DNA of 64,000 bases. It comes from Methylococcus sp. EFPC2. GTDB lineage: Bacteria > Pseudomonadota > Gammaproteobacteria > Methylococcales > Methylococcaceae. Positions 42,906 through 53,028 of the stretch are shown here, piece after piece. Each line of letters opens with the position of its first letter. The stretch's first letter is position 1. The DNA lies in contig NZ_CP070491.1 of the NCBI RefSeq assembly GCF_016925495.1, forward strand, positions 3,472,001 to 3,536,000, written 5' to 3'. The notes below the pieces were generated by a model. It saw only the letters and a program-made list of their open reading frames with translations, was not told the origin of the DNA and made no database searches. The translations under genes were made by a program, and so were the position numbers.

Positions 42906-45900
42906 ATGTCAGCATCACGCACGCAACCTATCGCAGTCATAGGAATGGCTTGCCGATATCCCGGTGCTTCCACATTGTTGGAGCTTTGGGAGAATGTCCT
43001 TACCCGGCGGCAACAGTTTCGGGATTTACCTGATGTCAGGCTGCCTTTGTCGGAATACCATGATCCCAATCCAGCGGCTCCTGATAAAACCTATGGCAAG
43101 AAAGCGGCGGTGATGGATGGCTTCGAATTCGATGCCAGTGCGTACCGAATTCCAAGAACGACTTTTGAGACCACCGATATCGTGCATTGGCTGGCATTAT
43201 CGACAGCCCTCGAAGCGGTCAAGCATGCGGGGCTGAGCGGGGATGGTCTGCACCGTGAAAGGGCAGGGGTTATTCTGGGCAATACCTTGACTGGCGAGGA
43301 GACCCGGGCAAACACCTTGCGTTTGCGCTGGCCATTTGTGCGCAAGATCTTGCGGCGGGCGGCCGATGCCCATGGTCTTTCGGCGGCCAGTGCGCAGGAG
43401 TTCGAGAGCACGGTGGAGCAAATGTACAAGTCGGTGTTCCCGCCGATCACCGAAGATACCCTGGCAGGAGGTTTGGCAAACACCATTGCCGGGCGTATCT
43501 GCAATTATTTGGATCTGCATGGAGGCGGTTACATCGTGGACGGAGCGTGCTCTTCGTCCTTGTTGTCCATAGCCACGGCCGCCGACTATCTTCACCAGAA
43601 CAAGATGGATCTGGTGATTGCCGGCGGCGTGGACGTCAGTCTCGACACATTCGAACTGATAGGCTTCAGCAAGGCAACCGCCCTGAGTAAGGACGAGATG
43701 CGGGTATATGACCGACGTGGCAGCGGGTTCATTCCCGGCGAAGGCTGCGGCATGGTACTCCTCAAACGCCTGGAAGATGCTCGTCGCGACGGCGACACTG
43801 TTTATGCCGTACTGCGGGGTTGGGGCGTTTCCTCGGACGGGCGTGGAGGCATCACGGCTCCCAGCGCCAAGGGCCAGTCGCGCGCCCTGGTACGGGCTTA
43901 TCAGGGGGCCGGCTATGCGCCGCAATCCCTGTCCTTCATCGAGGGCCACGGTACCGGAACCGCAGTCGGTGACCGCATCGAATTGGAAGGCATCGCCGAT
44001 GCACTGGCCGAGTTCGGTGGCGCAGACGACCACGCGGTCGGGGTGACCTCATTCAAATCCATCGTCGGCCATACCAAGGCTGCAGCCGGCATCGGCGGTT
44101 TCATCAAAACCGTCATGGCGGTGAATCGCCGGGTCATTCCGCCGACGGCGGGCTGCGGTGAACCGCACGCCAGCTTCGCGGACGTGGCGAGGGCGCTTTA
44201 TCCAGTATTGGAGGGTCGAATAAGAGAACCACAGACGTCATTGCGAGCCGGCGTTTCCGCCATGGGGTTCGGCGGCATCAACTGTCATGTGACGCTCGAA
44301 AGCGGCGACGCGCCTGCACCGCAATTGGCGCCTGAGCTCGCCGAACAAGCCTTGCTGGCTTCCTGGCAAAACAGCGAGGTAATTCCATTTTCAGCAGAGG
44401 ACGCGGCCGGTTTGATCAAGCGGGTCGAAGAAGCGCGCGCGCACGCACGCGGGCTCAGCAGCGGGGAGCTGATCGATTTTGCGGCGCACCATGCCAATCG
44501 GCTGCAGAATTTGCCATGGCGAGCGGCCGTGCTCGCCGGCGGTATCGACGAGTTGAATACGAGGCTCGATGTCCTCGTCCAGCGCTTGCGCGAGGCGCCT
44601 CTGGCGCCCGGTGAACTGTGGCGTAGCGATCTGATCTGGGCCAGCAACGCCGTGGAGAGCGGTACAGTGGGATTTATATTTCCGGGCCAGGGTTCGCAGC
44701 AGATCGGCATGGCGCGCGGTTTGGTGAATCGCTTCGCGTGGGCGGAACACTATGTGACTGAGACGGACGCCGAGGTAGCGGCTCTGCGGCAGGAATGCGG
44801 CCGTTCCTTGGAAGAGGAGTCCTTTAGCAAACTGTACTTGCGCCGCGGCGAACCGGATCCCGCCAACAAGCGTGAGCCGGCCTGGCTTGCCGAGTTGACG
44901 CGCACCGAAAATGCTCAGCCGGGCATATGCGTGGCATCCTGGATGTGGGCTCGACGCCTCGAGGAACTGGGTATCGTGCCTTCGGTAGTTGGAGGGCACA
45001 GCCTGGGCGAGTTGACTGCTTTCGCAGTCGCCGGTGGTTACGATGCACAAACCCTGGCTCGATTGGCCGCCTTGCGCGGCATAGTCATGGCTGCGCAAGA
45101 CGGCGAAGCCGGCAGCATGGGCGCTTTGGCATGTGATGTCGAGACGGCTACCAGTTTGTTGGACCACGCTGGCGGCTACTGCGTGATTGCCAACGCCAAC
45201 TCGCCCCAACAGACCGTTATTTCCGGTGAGGCCGAGGCGGTACGCCGAATCGTGGAGGCGGCTGTCGAAAAAGGATTCCGCGCTCAGATATTGCCGGTTT
45301 CCAATGGCTTTCATTCACGCCTGGTTGAACCAGCTGCGGAGCGTCTACGCCAAAGCCAACACCTGCCCGAACATCTGGATTCCTTGCGATACCGCATGTT
45401 TTCGGGCATCGATGGCCGGGAGATCGACGCCGACGTCGATATAAAAGATTATCTGGCCCGGCAGATCGTTTCCAAGGTGAGTTTCACCAAGTTGCTGGAA
45501 ACCCTCTCGGAACATTGCGATTGGCTGGTGGAAGTCGGGCCCGGTCGCGTGCTTTCAGGATTGGCGCAAAGTCATGACCCTTCTCTGGTGCGTTTCTGCA
45601 TGCCGGTGGAAAGCCGACCGGGACGGGACGCTGACCTGAATGCGGTAATGGCCGAGGCATTCGTCCGGGGCCGCGACTTGCGCTGGGATCGCCTTTATGA
45701 GGAACGCCTGGTGCGGCCGTTGGTCCCCGCGGCGGAGCGCAAGTTTTATGTGAACCCCTGCGAGCGTGAGCCCTTACCCGTCACCGTGCGCAAGAGCGCA
45801 CGTCCTTTTGGCCAGGAGCTGTTATCGGTCTACGATGACAACCAGTCCGGCACGCCCGAATTGATGCTGCTTTCCGACCAGCTCAACATGGCTCTCTGCG

Positions 45901-48900
45901 ATGTGGTGCGGGCTGAACAGGCCATCCTGTTACTCTTCGACGAGGCGGAAAACGCGCTGCGCCCGGTGATGCCTGCCCATGGATTCGTCAATCGGATTCC
46001 TGCCAACCTGGGAATTTTCGGCGACGTTCTGCGTTCCGCCCAGGCGGAAACCGTCGACGTTCTATTGAACGACCCCCGTTTTGATCTGGTGCTCGAAGGC
46101 CTGGGCGCCTTTCCAACCTGGACCGCTCTGTATGCGCCGGTGCTGACCGGAGTTCACGGACAAGCCGTTGGCGTGGTTCGACTCGTGCGCCGCCCCGACG
46201 ACCCGTTCACCGCCATGGATGCCCATATGGTTGCAGATCTGGCCGGCCGAGCGGCGCCTGCGCTCATTCGTGCCTATCTACGGCAGCGTGTTCATGAAGT
46301 TCAACGCATAGACCATGTCTTGGAGAACGCACTGAATGAACGGTGGATCGACCATCACCCGAAGCCTGTGTTGTCGCATTTGCTGGAGTCGGCGAAAAGC
46401 GCGTTGGGAGCGGAACACGCCCGCATTCTGGTTCATGACGCCGAAGTTCACGAACTTCGCGCGTGGTCGGCCGATGCGGCGTCCCGGCCGGTTACCGTGA
46501 GCGCGGATGCAGGCCTCGTCGGTCATGCATTCCGGGCACTGGAGCCGGTCCATGTCGCCAACGTGACGGCCGATGCTCGCTATCGCCCGGAAGCCGACGA
46601 AGTCTCAGGCTTGCATGTGCAACGGCTGGACTACATGCCCATAGTCAGCCCGCAGGGGGAGCCCTTGGGCGTGCTGCAGGTGGTCAACGGCCGGCTACCC
46701 GAACATAGCGGCCAACTGGCCAAGCTGGCTCGTTATGCGGGCGCGTGGCTCCATCATCAACCTTTTATCGAACAGCTGGAGGCGGTTACGGACCCTTCTG
46801 GGCAAGCCGCCGCGCCAAGGCTGGCTGCTGTGCCGGTCGTCAGCGAGCAGAGCCTGGCTTTGGACACCTCCGGCCAGGGCTCCCGGTCCGCACGTGGCGT
46901 TCTGCTCCGCTTGATCTGCGAGCGCACCGGTTTCGCGGTGCACAGCATTCCGGACGATGCCCGCTTGATCGATGATCTGAATCTTGATTCGATCAAGATC
47001 GGAACTCTGCTGGCCGATGCCGCCATCGAGCTCGGCGTGGCGGGGCAAATCGACGCCATGAGCCTGGGCAATGCGAACGTGGGCGCTGTCATCACGGCCT
47101 TCGAAGCGGTTTCTCAGCCAGCGAACGACCGGCTTACGGCCTGGCATGTCTTGCTGGGCCTTATAGCCGAGCGCACCGGGTTCGCCGAGGACTGCCTCAA
47201 CCGGGACCAGCGTCTGCTCGACGACCTCAATATCGACTCTATCAAGGCTGCGTCGTTGCTGGGCGATTTGCTCCTGCAAACTGGCACTCAGAACCGGGTC
47301 GAGGCGGGACCTTTGGCCAACGCCACCTTGGGCGAGATCGCCAATACGGTACAAGCCGCTATGGCGAGCGCCTCTGAGAAAGGCACGACGGCGGCGGCAA
47401 CGCCTCCAACGCCGTGGCGCGCCCATTGGGTCAGGGCTTTCAGTTTGTCCAAAGTGCCGGAATCCTTCTCCACAGCGACATCCCGCGCGCCGTACGGTGA
47501 CGAACTGAAACCCTTGCTCATAGCCCCCGGCGGCCATTCGGCCCTCGGCCAGGCGTTGGCAGAGGCATTGGGTACGGAACTGCTCGTGGAGATTTCCGCG
47601 GAAAGGGCGATCTCACCCGTCAGCACCTTGATTTTGATGTTGGGAGACAACCGAACCGATGGGTCGGTTCGACCATCGTCCACGGGCGTGGATCAACTGG
47701 CCACGCTGCACCGGCTGGCCAGCGAGCGACCGGAAGTCTGGCAGGGGGTGCGCACGGTTGCTTTCGTGCAGAGCCAGGGAAGCAAAGGCCAGGATGGGGT
47801 GGGAGGCCCGACGGCCTGGTCGTTTGCCGCCAGCCTTTATCTGGAACGACCGGATCTCGAAGTCGTGGTGCTGGATTTCGACCCGGCGCTCTCCGCGGAT
47901 TTCGTTACCGGCCGAGTCAAGCAGGAGCTCACGAGCGAGCCGCGTTATCAGGCGATCGAATACGACCTGGACGGGTTGCGCTGGAAACGCTGCATGACCA
48001 CGGTAGAGCCGGAATACTGCTCGCCGCGAAATCTGACTTGGTCGGCTGACGATGTCCTTCTGGTTACCGGCGGCGGCAAAGGCATTACGGCGGAGTGCGC
48101 CTTGGCCTTTGCTCGGGAAACGGGGGTTAAGCTGGCCCTGGTCGGCCGTTCCAGGGCACCCTCCTCAGACGAAGCCGGCGAGCTGGCTGACAACCTGCGC
48201 AAGCTCGCGGAGGTTGGGGTCGAACACCGCTACTACGCGGCGGATGTGGCCGATCGCCAGGCGTTGGCCGAGGTGATTGCCCAAATTCAGGAAGACTTGG
48301 GGCCGGTGACGGCGGTATTGCACGGTGCGGGCAGCAATGCGCCGCGCCGCGTCGTGGACGTGTCCGCCGCCCAGGCCAGGCTTGAAATCGCGCCCAAGCT
48401 GCAAGGTGCGGAAAATTTGCTGGCCCTGCTGGATGCGGCGCCGCTGAAAATGTTTGCGGCGTTCACCTCCATCATCGGCGTTACGGGCATGCACAACAAT
48501 GCCTGGTACGCTTATTCCAACGAAACGGTGGCGCGTTTGCTCGAAGGCTTTTCCGCCAGGCATCCGGACACGGCGGTAGTGAGCTATGCATTCGGCGTCT
48601 GGGATTCCGTAGGCATGGGCGTCAAGCTCGGCAGCGTGCGGCATCTGGGGCAAATGGGTATAGACGCGATCTCGGTCGAAGAAGGGGTGCGCCAGTTCAT
48701 GCGCTGGACGCGGTCGGCCCCGCCCACCCAGGAGGTTATCATCACGGCCAGCAGCAGCGGCTTGGCCACCTGGGCTCGGCCGACAGAAGAGAAACGATCG
48801 CAAGCGCTGCGCTTCGACGGGGCATTGCAGCGCTTCGAGCCCGGTATAGAAAAGGTCACCCGTGTCACGCTCAACACCGAGCAAGATCTCTACCTGGCCG

Positions 48901-51635
48901 ATCATGATTACCGGGGTTCGCTGCTGATGCCCACGGTAATGGGGTTGGAGGCCATGGCCCAGGCCTGCCTGCACGTGGCGGGGAACCCGCGGCTTGAGGT
49001 CGTGCGCATCGAGAATATCCAACTGGAACGGCCCATCGTGGTCGGCCGCGATAGACCGACGACCATCGAGATCCGCGCCCTGGCACTGGAACGTGTGGAC
49101 GCGGAGGATGCCAGGGTCATCGAGGCGTCCATACATACCGATCAAACTGGTTTGGAGCCGGCGCATTTCGCCGCGCGCTTCATACTTGGGCAGCGGCGGG
49201 AGGCCAAGGGCAATTTGCCGGTGCCCCGAGTCAGCGGCATGCTGGGCATCGTTCCGAGTCTGGAGCTTTATGGTGGGGTGTTATTTCAGGGACCGCTGTT
49301 CCAACGGATTAGCGCTATCGAAGCGCTGGATGAAAAGCATGTGGTATTCGTGACCGAAACCCGTCCCGATACTTTGTCGACGCCCGAAGGTTTTGCTGAG
49401 GACGTGCGCGGACCATTGGTATTGGGCGATCCCTACTATCGGGATACCTTGCTGCAGGCGGCCCAGCTCTCGCTGACACCTGATATTTGCCTGCCGATAC
49501 GTATCGATTGTATCGATCTTTACGCCAGCCGCGATCCGGCGGGACGCTATCGGGCCGAGGCCAAAGTGGTGGGACGCGAAGGCCGGCGCGTGCTGGGAGA
49601 AGTCACGGTGTTCGACGAACAAGGACGGCTGATCGAGCACATTCGCGGTTATGAAGTGCAGGTTCTGGAACGGCGAGCCGATTTTCCGACACCCGCGGAA
49701 CTGGTCAGGGAGCCCAACGTACCCGAGCAACGCGTGCTGCAGGAGGCGCTCGCCGCGGCGGGCCGGTCGGCGGGGCTGTCGGCGCCGGCAGTGGCTCTGC
49801 GGCGCATACCCCATCTCCATGGCAAAAATCGTGCGGATCGGCGTGCCCTGGCTCTGCCCATCATGCATGCCACCTTGCAGAGTGCCGCACGCGGCAGCCG
49901 GTTCAACCTGGACGGTGTCGAAGTAAGCTGGCTGGACTCCGGCAAGCCGGTGGTAGGGATTAAGGGAGGTGGGTCGGTGCGTGCGGCGACGGATGCTCCG
50001 CACACTCAGGAAGCGCAGGACGGTGACCGCGAACTGGGTATTTCGATCAGCCACGAAGATGACTTGTTGCTTTGCGTCGCGGGTACGGGGCCACAAGGTT
50101 GCGACCTGGTGGTCCCGCTGCAACGCACCCGGAAGCAATGGCGTGCCATGCTCAATCAGCCGCTGTTCACTCTGGTGAAATCGCTGGAAGGCGCCGGTTT
50201 GTCCCTTGATCAGGCTGGTGCCCGGGTGTGGGCGGCGCTGGAGGCGGGGATCAAGGCGTTGGACAGCCGGGATATCGTCCTGGAGCTTGATGAGTACAGG
50301 AATGGCCGTGGCCTCTTTGTGGCGTCTAATGCCGCCCATCGGGTCAAGATCACGACGCTCCCCCTGGTTTCGGGTGACGGGGCCGAAACCGTGGTCTCGG
50401 TCGTTTTGGGTCCGAGGGGGGAAGAGCCTCTAGCCGATATGGCGGTGGCGGACGACCCGGATGCAGTCACGCTGGATGCGTTGGGCGATCGTTCGTCGAT
50501 ACCGTTCGCGGAGCCGGAGACTGCCGTGGTGGCAAGCTCGGACAGTTGGTCTGGCTGGTTGTCCTCCGGTGGAATTACCGCGGATTTTTTCAGCGTACAG
50601 GCCGACTTCGATAATAAAGCGGCGGAGCCACGCGTGTTATTCCGCTTTCCTTTGGCCTTCAAGGACGGCGCCAATCCCGACGGCTCGGTGTATTTCGTGA
50701 GGTTTTTCGAATGGATGGGGCGGTTACGGGAAATGGCGCTGCGACCCGTGCTAGGACAGCTGGCCGATGAGTTTGCTTCGGGAAAATGGGCGTGGGTTAC
50801 CAACCGATCCTGGGTGAAAATCGAACGGCCCGCTCGCGCCGGCGACGTCGTCGAAGTGTCTTGCCGCTTCCTGGGACGCGGAGGCCCCAACGACTCGATG
50901 GTTTCGGTGGGTTTCGAATGGCATCGAGTGGCTGTGAACGGAGCATTGGAAAAGCTGGCGACCAGCCAAATCCAGATGACTTGGGCCAAGGTAATCGCGC
51001 ACGGGGTGGTCAGTCCCGAAGCGTATCCGCCTTACCTCGACCATTTTTTCCGGGAGCTGACCGCCGTCCAAGGCGACAGCGAAAACAGCGATGCGATGTG
51101 CTACCGGCGAGCAGTGAAACTCATCGGCGGCAGCCTCTGGCGCAAGAAGCAAGGTCCTGAAACCGGCATACTGCTGGCCGAGCATAGCTGTGGCACGACC
51201 TCCAACGACGCCAATCTGGTGGGCAATATCTACTACTCGAAGTATTACGAATTGCAGGGTGTCCTGCGGGACAGCCATTTCTTCGGTGTAGTGCCCGATG
51301 CCTATCGGATGGATAGCGCGCACGGCGGAATCCGCTGCGTTTATACGGAAGTTTCCCATCTGCGTGATGCCATGCCTTTCGATACGCTACGCGCGCGGAT
51401 GTATGTCAACGCGGTGCATGAGCGGGGAATCGAGCTGGGTTTCGAGTTTTTCCGGATCATGCCGAACGGCGACGTCGAGAAGCTGGCTACGGGAGTGCAC
51501 GTCGCCGCCTGGATGACGGCAAAGGAGGATGGTTCCCTCGGCACGGCCATGGATTTGCCGAATGCGCTGTCCGGCTATCTGCTGAGCCGGGTTCCCACGG
51601 GGCCGACGATAGCCGTGCAGATCGACGCCGCATGA
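42906..51635 (+). CDS. Iterative type I PKS with tandem GAF domains: KS-AT-GAF-GAF-ACP-ACP-KR-DH-PPTase-like-hotdog-TE
   Basis: The 2909-residue product starts at ATG 42906 (GAGGAG 7 nt upstream; ATG 42900 is too close). KS: Cys215 in DGACSSS, His348 in EGHGTGT, His389 in IVGHTKAA. AT: FPGQGSQ, Ser699 in GGHSLGE. GAF1 ~970-1128 and GAF2 ~1145-1290 (ISPQGEPLGVLQVVNG-type ends). ACP serines 1362 and 1445 (DLNLDSIK, DLNIDSIK). KR: TGGGKG at 1721, Ser1855, Tyr1868, Asn1872. DH: His2000 in HDYRGSLLMP and DTLLQ. PPTase-like: GCDLVV (Asp2400, but Val2402 for Glu) and WAALE (Glu2446). Two hotdog domains follow (~2555-2695, ~2735-2875), the last with CalE7-like NLVGNIYYSKYYELQG. The core order equals enediyne/polyene PKSE; the GAF pair and fused thioesterase do not. 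The likely product is a linear polyene. Confidence 0.9.
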   Translation: MSASRTQPIAVIGMACRYPGASTLLELWENVLTRRQQFRDLPDVRLPLSEYHDPNPAAPDKTYGKKAAVMDGFEFDASAYRIPRTTFETTDIVHWLALSTALEAVKHAGLSGDGLHRERAGVILGNTLTGEETRANTLRLRWPFVRKILRRAADAHGLSAASAQEFESTVEQMYKSVFPPITEDTLAGGLANTIAGRICNYLDLHGGGYIVDGACSSSLLSIATAADYLHQNKMDLVIAGGVDVSLDTFELIGFSKATALSKDEMRVYDRRGSGFIPGEGCGMVLLKRLEDARRDGDTVYAVLRGWGVSSDGRGGITAPSAKGQSRALVRAYQGAGYAPQSLSFIEGHGTGTAVGDRIELEGIADALAEFGGADDHAVGVTSFKSIVGHTKAAAGIGGFIKTVMAVNRRVIPPTAGCGEPHASFADVARALYPVLEGRIREPQTSLRAGVSAMGFGGINCHVTLESGDAPAPQLAPELAEQALLASWQNSEVIPFSAEDAAGLIKRVEEARAHARGLSSGELIDFAAHHANRLQNLPWRAAVLAGGIDELNTRLDVLVQRLREAPLAPGELWRSDLIWASNAVESGTVGFIFPGQGSQQIGMARGLVNRFAWAEHYVTETDAEVAALRQECGRSLEEESFSKLYLRRGEPDPANKREPAWLAELTRTENAQPGICVASWMWARRLEELGIVPSVVGGHSLGELTAFAVAGGYDAQTLARLAALRGIVMAAQDGEAGSMGALACDVETATSLLDHAGGYCVIANANSPQQTVISGEAEAVRRIVEAAVEKGFRAQILPVSNGFHSRLVEPAAERLRQSQHLPEHLDSLRYRMFSGIDGREIDADVDIKDYLARQIVSKVSFTKLLETLSEHCDWLVEVGPGRVLSGLAQSHDPSLVRFCMPVESRPGRDADLNAVMAEAFVRGRDLRWDRLYEERLVRPLVPAAERKFYVNPCEREPLPVTVRKSARPFGQELLSVYDDNQSGTPELMLLSDQLNMALCDVVRAEQAILLLFDEAENALRPVMPAHGFVNRIPANLGIFGDVLRSAQAETVDVLLNDPRFDLVLEGLGAFPTWTALYAPVLTGVHGQAVGVVRLVRRPDDPFTAMDAHMVADLAGRAAPALIRAYLRQRVHEVQRIDHVLENALNERWIDHHPKPVLSHLLESAKSALGAEHARILVHDAEVHELRAWSADAASRPVTVSADAGLVGHAFRALEPVHVANVTADARYRPEADEVSGLHVQRLDYMPIVSPQGEPLGVLQVVNGRLPEHSGQLAKLARYAGAWLHHQPFIEQLEAVTDPSGQAAAPRLAAVPVVSEQSLALDTSGQGSRSARGVLLRLICERTGFAVHSIPDDARLIDDLNLDSIKIGTLLADAAIELGVAGQIDAMSLGNANVGAVITAFEAVSQPANDRLTAWHVLLGLIAERTGFAEDCLNRDQRLLDDLNIDSIKAASLLGDLLLQTGTQNRVEAGPLANATLGEIANTVQAAMASASEKGTTAAATPPTPWRAHWVRAFSLSKVPESFSTATSRAPYGDELKPLLIAPGGHSALGQALAEALGTELLVEISAERAISPVSTLILMLGDNRTDGSVRPSSTGVDQLATLHRLASERPEVWQGVRTVAFVQSQGSKGQDGVGGPTAWSFAASLYLERPDLEVVVLDFDPALSADFVTGRVKQELTSEPRYQAIEYDLDGLRWKRCMTTVEPEYCSPRNLTWSADDVLLVTGGGKGITAECALAFARETGVKLALVGRSRAPSSDEAGELADNLRKLAEVGVEHRYYAADVADRQALAEVIAQIQEDLGPVTAVLHGAGSNAPRRVVDVSAAQARLEIAPKLQGAENLLALLDAAPLKMFAAFTSIIGVTGMHNNAWYAYSNETVARLLEGFSARHPDTAVVSYAFGVWDSVGMGVKLGSVRHLGQMGIDAISVEEGVRQFMRWTRSAPPTQEVIITASSSGLATWARPTEEKRSQALRFDGALQRFEPGIEKVTRVTLNTEQDLYLADHDYRGSLLMPTVMGLEAMAQACLHVAGNPRLEVVRIENIQLERPIVVGRDRPTTIEIRALALERVDAEDARVIEASIHTDQTGLEPAHFAARFILGQRREAKGNLPVPRVSGMLGIVPSLELYGGVLFQGPLFQRISAIEALDEKHVVFVTETRPDTLSTPEGFAEDVRGPLVLGDPYYRDTLLQAAQLSLTPDICLPIRIDCIDLYASRDPAGRYRAEAKVVGREGRRVLGEVTVFDEQGRLIEHIRGYEVQVLERRADFPTPAELVREPNVPEQRVLQEALAAAGRSAGLSAPAVALRRIPHLHGKNRADRRALALPIMHATLQSAARGSRFNLDGVEVSWLDSGKPVVGIKGGGSVRAATDAPHTQEAQDGDRELGISISHEDDLLLCVAGTGPQGCDLVVPLQRTRKQWRAMLNQPLFTLVKSLEGAGLSLDQAGARVWAALEAGIKALDSRDIVLELDEYRNGRGLFVASNAAHRVKITTLPLVSGDGAETVVSVVLGPRGEEPLADMAVADDPDAVTLDALGDRSSIPFAEPETAVVASSDSWSGWLSSGGITADFFSVQADFDNKAAEPRVLFRFPLAFKDGANPDGSVYFVRFFEWMGRLREMALRPVLGQLADEFASGKWAWVTNRSWVKIERPARAGDVVEVSCRFLGRGGPNDSMVSVGFEWHRVAVNGALEKLATSQIQMTWAKVIAHGVVSPEAYPPYLDHFFRELTAVQGDSENSDAMCYRRAVKLIGGSLWRKKQGPETGILLAEHSCGTTSNDANLVGNIYYSKYYELQGVLRDSHFFGVVPDAYRMDSAHGGIRCVYTEVSHLRDAMPFDTLRARMYVNAVHERGIELGFEFFRIMPNGDVEKLATGVHVAAWMTAKEDGSLGTAMDLPNALSGYLLSRVPTGPTIAVQIDAA

Positions 51636-51734
51636 CGACGGCCGGTTGTCTCGCCCTGTCTCCGGCGTGAGACGGGAGCGATCAACCGGTGCGTTCCCCG
51701 GCAGGTATTGCCCAACCTTCCCCCGTGTGATGCT

Positions 51735-51776
51735 CCGTAGGTTTCGCTTCCATGAAGCGAGACCTACGGGTGGGTT
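51735..51776 (+). terminator. Strong terminator after the PKS
   Basis: 16-bp stem (51735-51750 with 51754-51769, one T-G pair) around loop CAT, followed by GTGGGTTTT. It separates the PKS from the efflux operon, which may then have its own promoter or rely on read-through. Confidence 0.75.
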
Positions 51777-51867
51777 TTCGCCTATATCATGACATGGCGA
51801 GTCCGGCATACATTGCGCAGGTTCGGGCAGCCATACCTGGCGCATTTCAGTCTTAAGGTAATTCACG

Positions 51868-53028
51868 ATGAGGCCTCCACAACTTCAAACATGCCGGGTT
51901 AAAACGACATTGATCGGCAGGTTCATACCGTTGGTCCTGGTGGGTTTGCTGGCCGCCGCTTGTGCCGATCAGGGAGAGCAGGCATCCCCGCCGCGCCCGG
52001 TGCGTGCGTTTCGCGTCGGAGATCAGGGGCCGCAGGCACTAGCCAGTTTCGCCGGAGAAGTCAAAGCACGTCGCGAGACGGTCTTGTCGTTCAGGGTCGC
52101 CGGCAAGTTGTCGGCGCGGCTGGTCGATGTCGGCAGCCGGGTTCGCAAAGGTCAACCCATAGCCCGTCTGGATCCCGATGATTACCATCTGGCTATCCAG
52201 AGCCTTAACGCACAACTGGTTTCGGCGCGGGCAGAGCGCGATTTCAATCGCAGCGATCTCGCCCGTTACCGGGAGTTGCTCGATCAACATCTCATCAGTC
52301 CGCCGGAGTTTGATCGTCATCAAACTGCATCTACCGCGGCACGCGAGCGGGTAGCGGCGCTTGAGGCGCAGCTCGGGCAGGCCAAGAATCAATTGGTCTA
52401 CACCGAGTTGCTGGCCGAACGGGATGGCGCCATCACCGACTTGAACGTCGAGGTTGGCGATGTGGTTGCTGTGGGACAGCCGGTCGCCCGACTTGCTCAA
52501 TTGGACGAAAAAGACGTGTCTATCGACATTCCCGAGCAACGCATCGGTGACATACGGCTCGCGCAAGAGGTCTTCGTGGCGCTTTGGTCGGACGGCCGGC
52601 CACGGTATCGGGCCAAGGTGCGCGAAATTGCGCCGGCGGCGGATCCGACCACCCGCACCTACCGGGTACAAGTCGCGCTTGTGGAGGGTCAGGAGCAGGT
52701 TCGCTTGGGAATGACCGCGACGGTTGAAGTACCCGTGGCGGGTACGGCTCACCGCGCCATACCGCTGTCGGCGATTTTTTCCCCGAAGACCGATCCACAA
52801 CAGCCCCGCGTGTGGCTGGTGGATGCCACTACAGAAACGGTCAGATCTGTTCCAGTGAGCGTGGGGCGGAATGTCGCCGGCGAGCGGATCGAGGTGAGCG
52901 GACTGGCTACTGGGCAAATCGTCGTGACGGCGGGTGTCCAGCGCCTGGCCGAGGGACAGAAGGTGCGCTTGCCGAAGGAGAGTACCGTGGTCCCGCAGGA
53001 GAACCAGCCGGGGAACCCGCAGCCATGA
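51868..53028 (+). CDS. RND efflux periplasmic adaptor lipoprotein
   Basis: The 386-residue product has an AAGG RBS and lipobox GLLAAACADQ. The membrane-fusion-protein layout is visible: lipoyl halves (LSFRVAGKLSARLVDVGSRV; LAERDGAITDLNVEVGDVV), an alpha-hairpin (ARAERDFNRSDLARYRELLD), beta-barrel (YRAKVREIAPAADPTTRTY) and membrane-proximal domain. It links the RND pump to the outer-membrane channel. It overlaps the pump gene by ATGA. As the first gene after the PKS it probably serves product export or self-protection. Confidence 0.93.
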   Translation: MRPPQLQTCRVKTTLIGRFIPLVLVGLLAAACADQGEQASPPRPVRAFRVGDQGPQALASFAGEVKARRETVLSFRVAGKLSARLVDVGSRVRKGQPIARLDPDDYHLAIQSLNAQLVSARAERDFNRSDLARYRELLDQHLISPPEFDRHQTASTAARERVAALEAQLGQAKNQLVYTELLAERDGAITDLNVEVGDVVAVGQPVARLAQLDEKDVSIDIPEQRIGDIRLAQEVFVALWSDGRPRYRAKVREIAPAADPTTRTYRVQVALVEGQEQVRLGMTATVEVPVAGTAHRAIPLSAIFSPKTDPQQPRVWLVDATTETVRSVPVSVGRNVAGERIEVSGLATGQIVVTAGVQRLAEGQKVRLPKESTVVPQENQPGNPQP

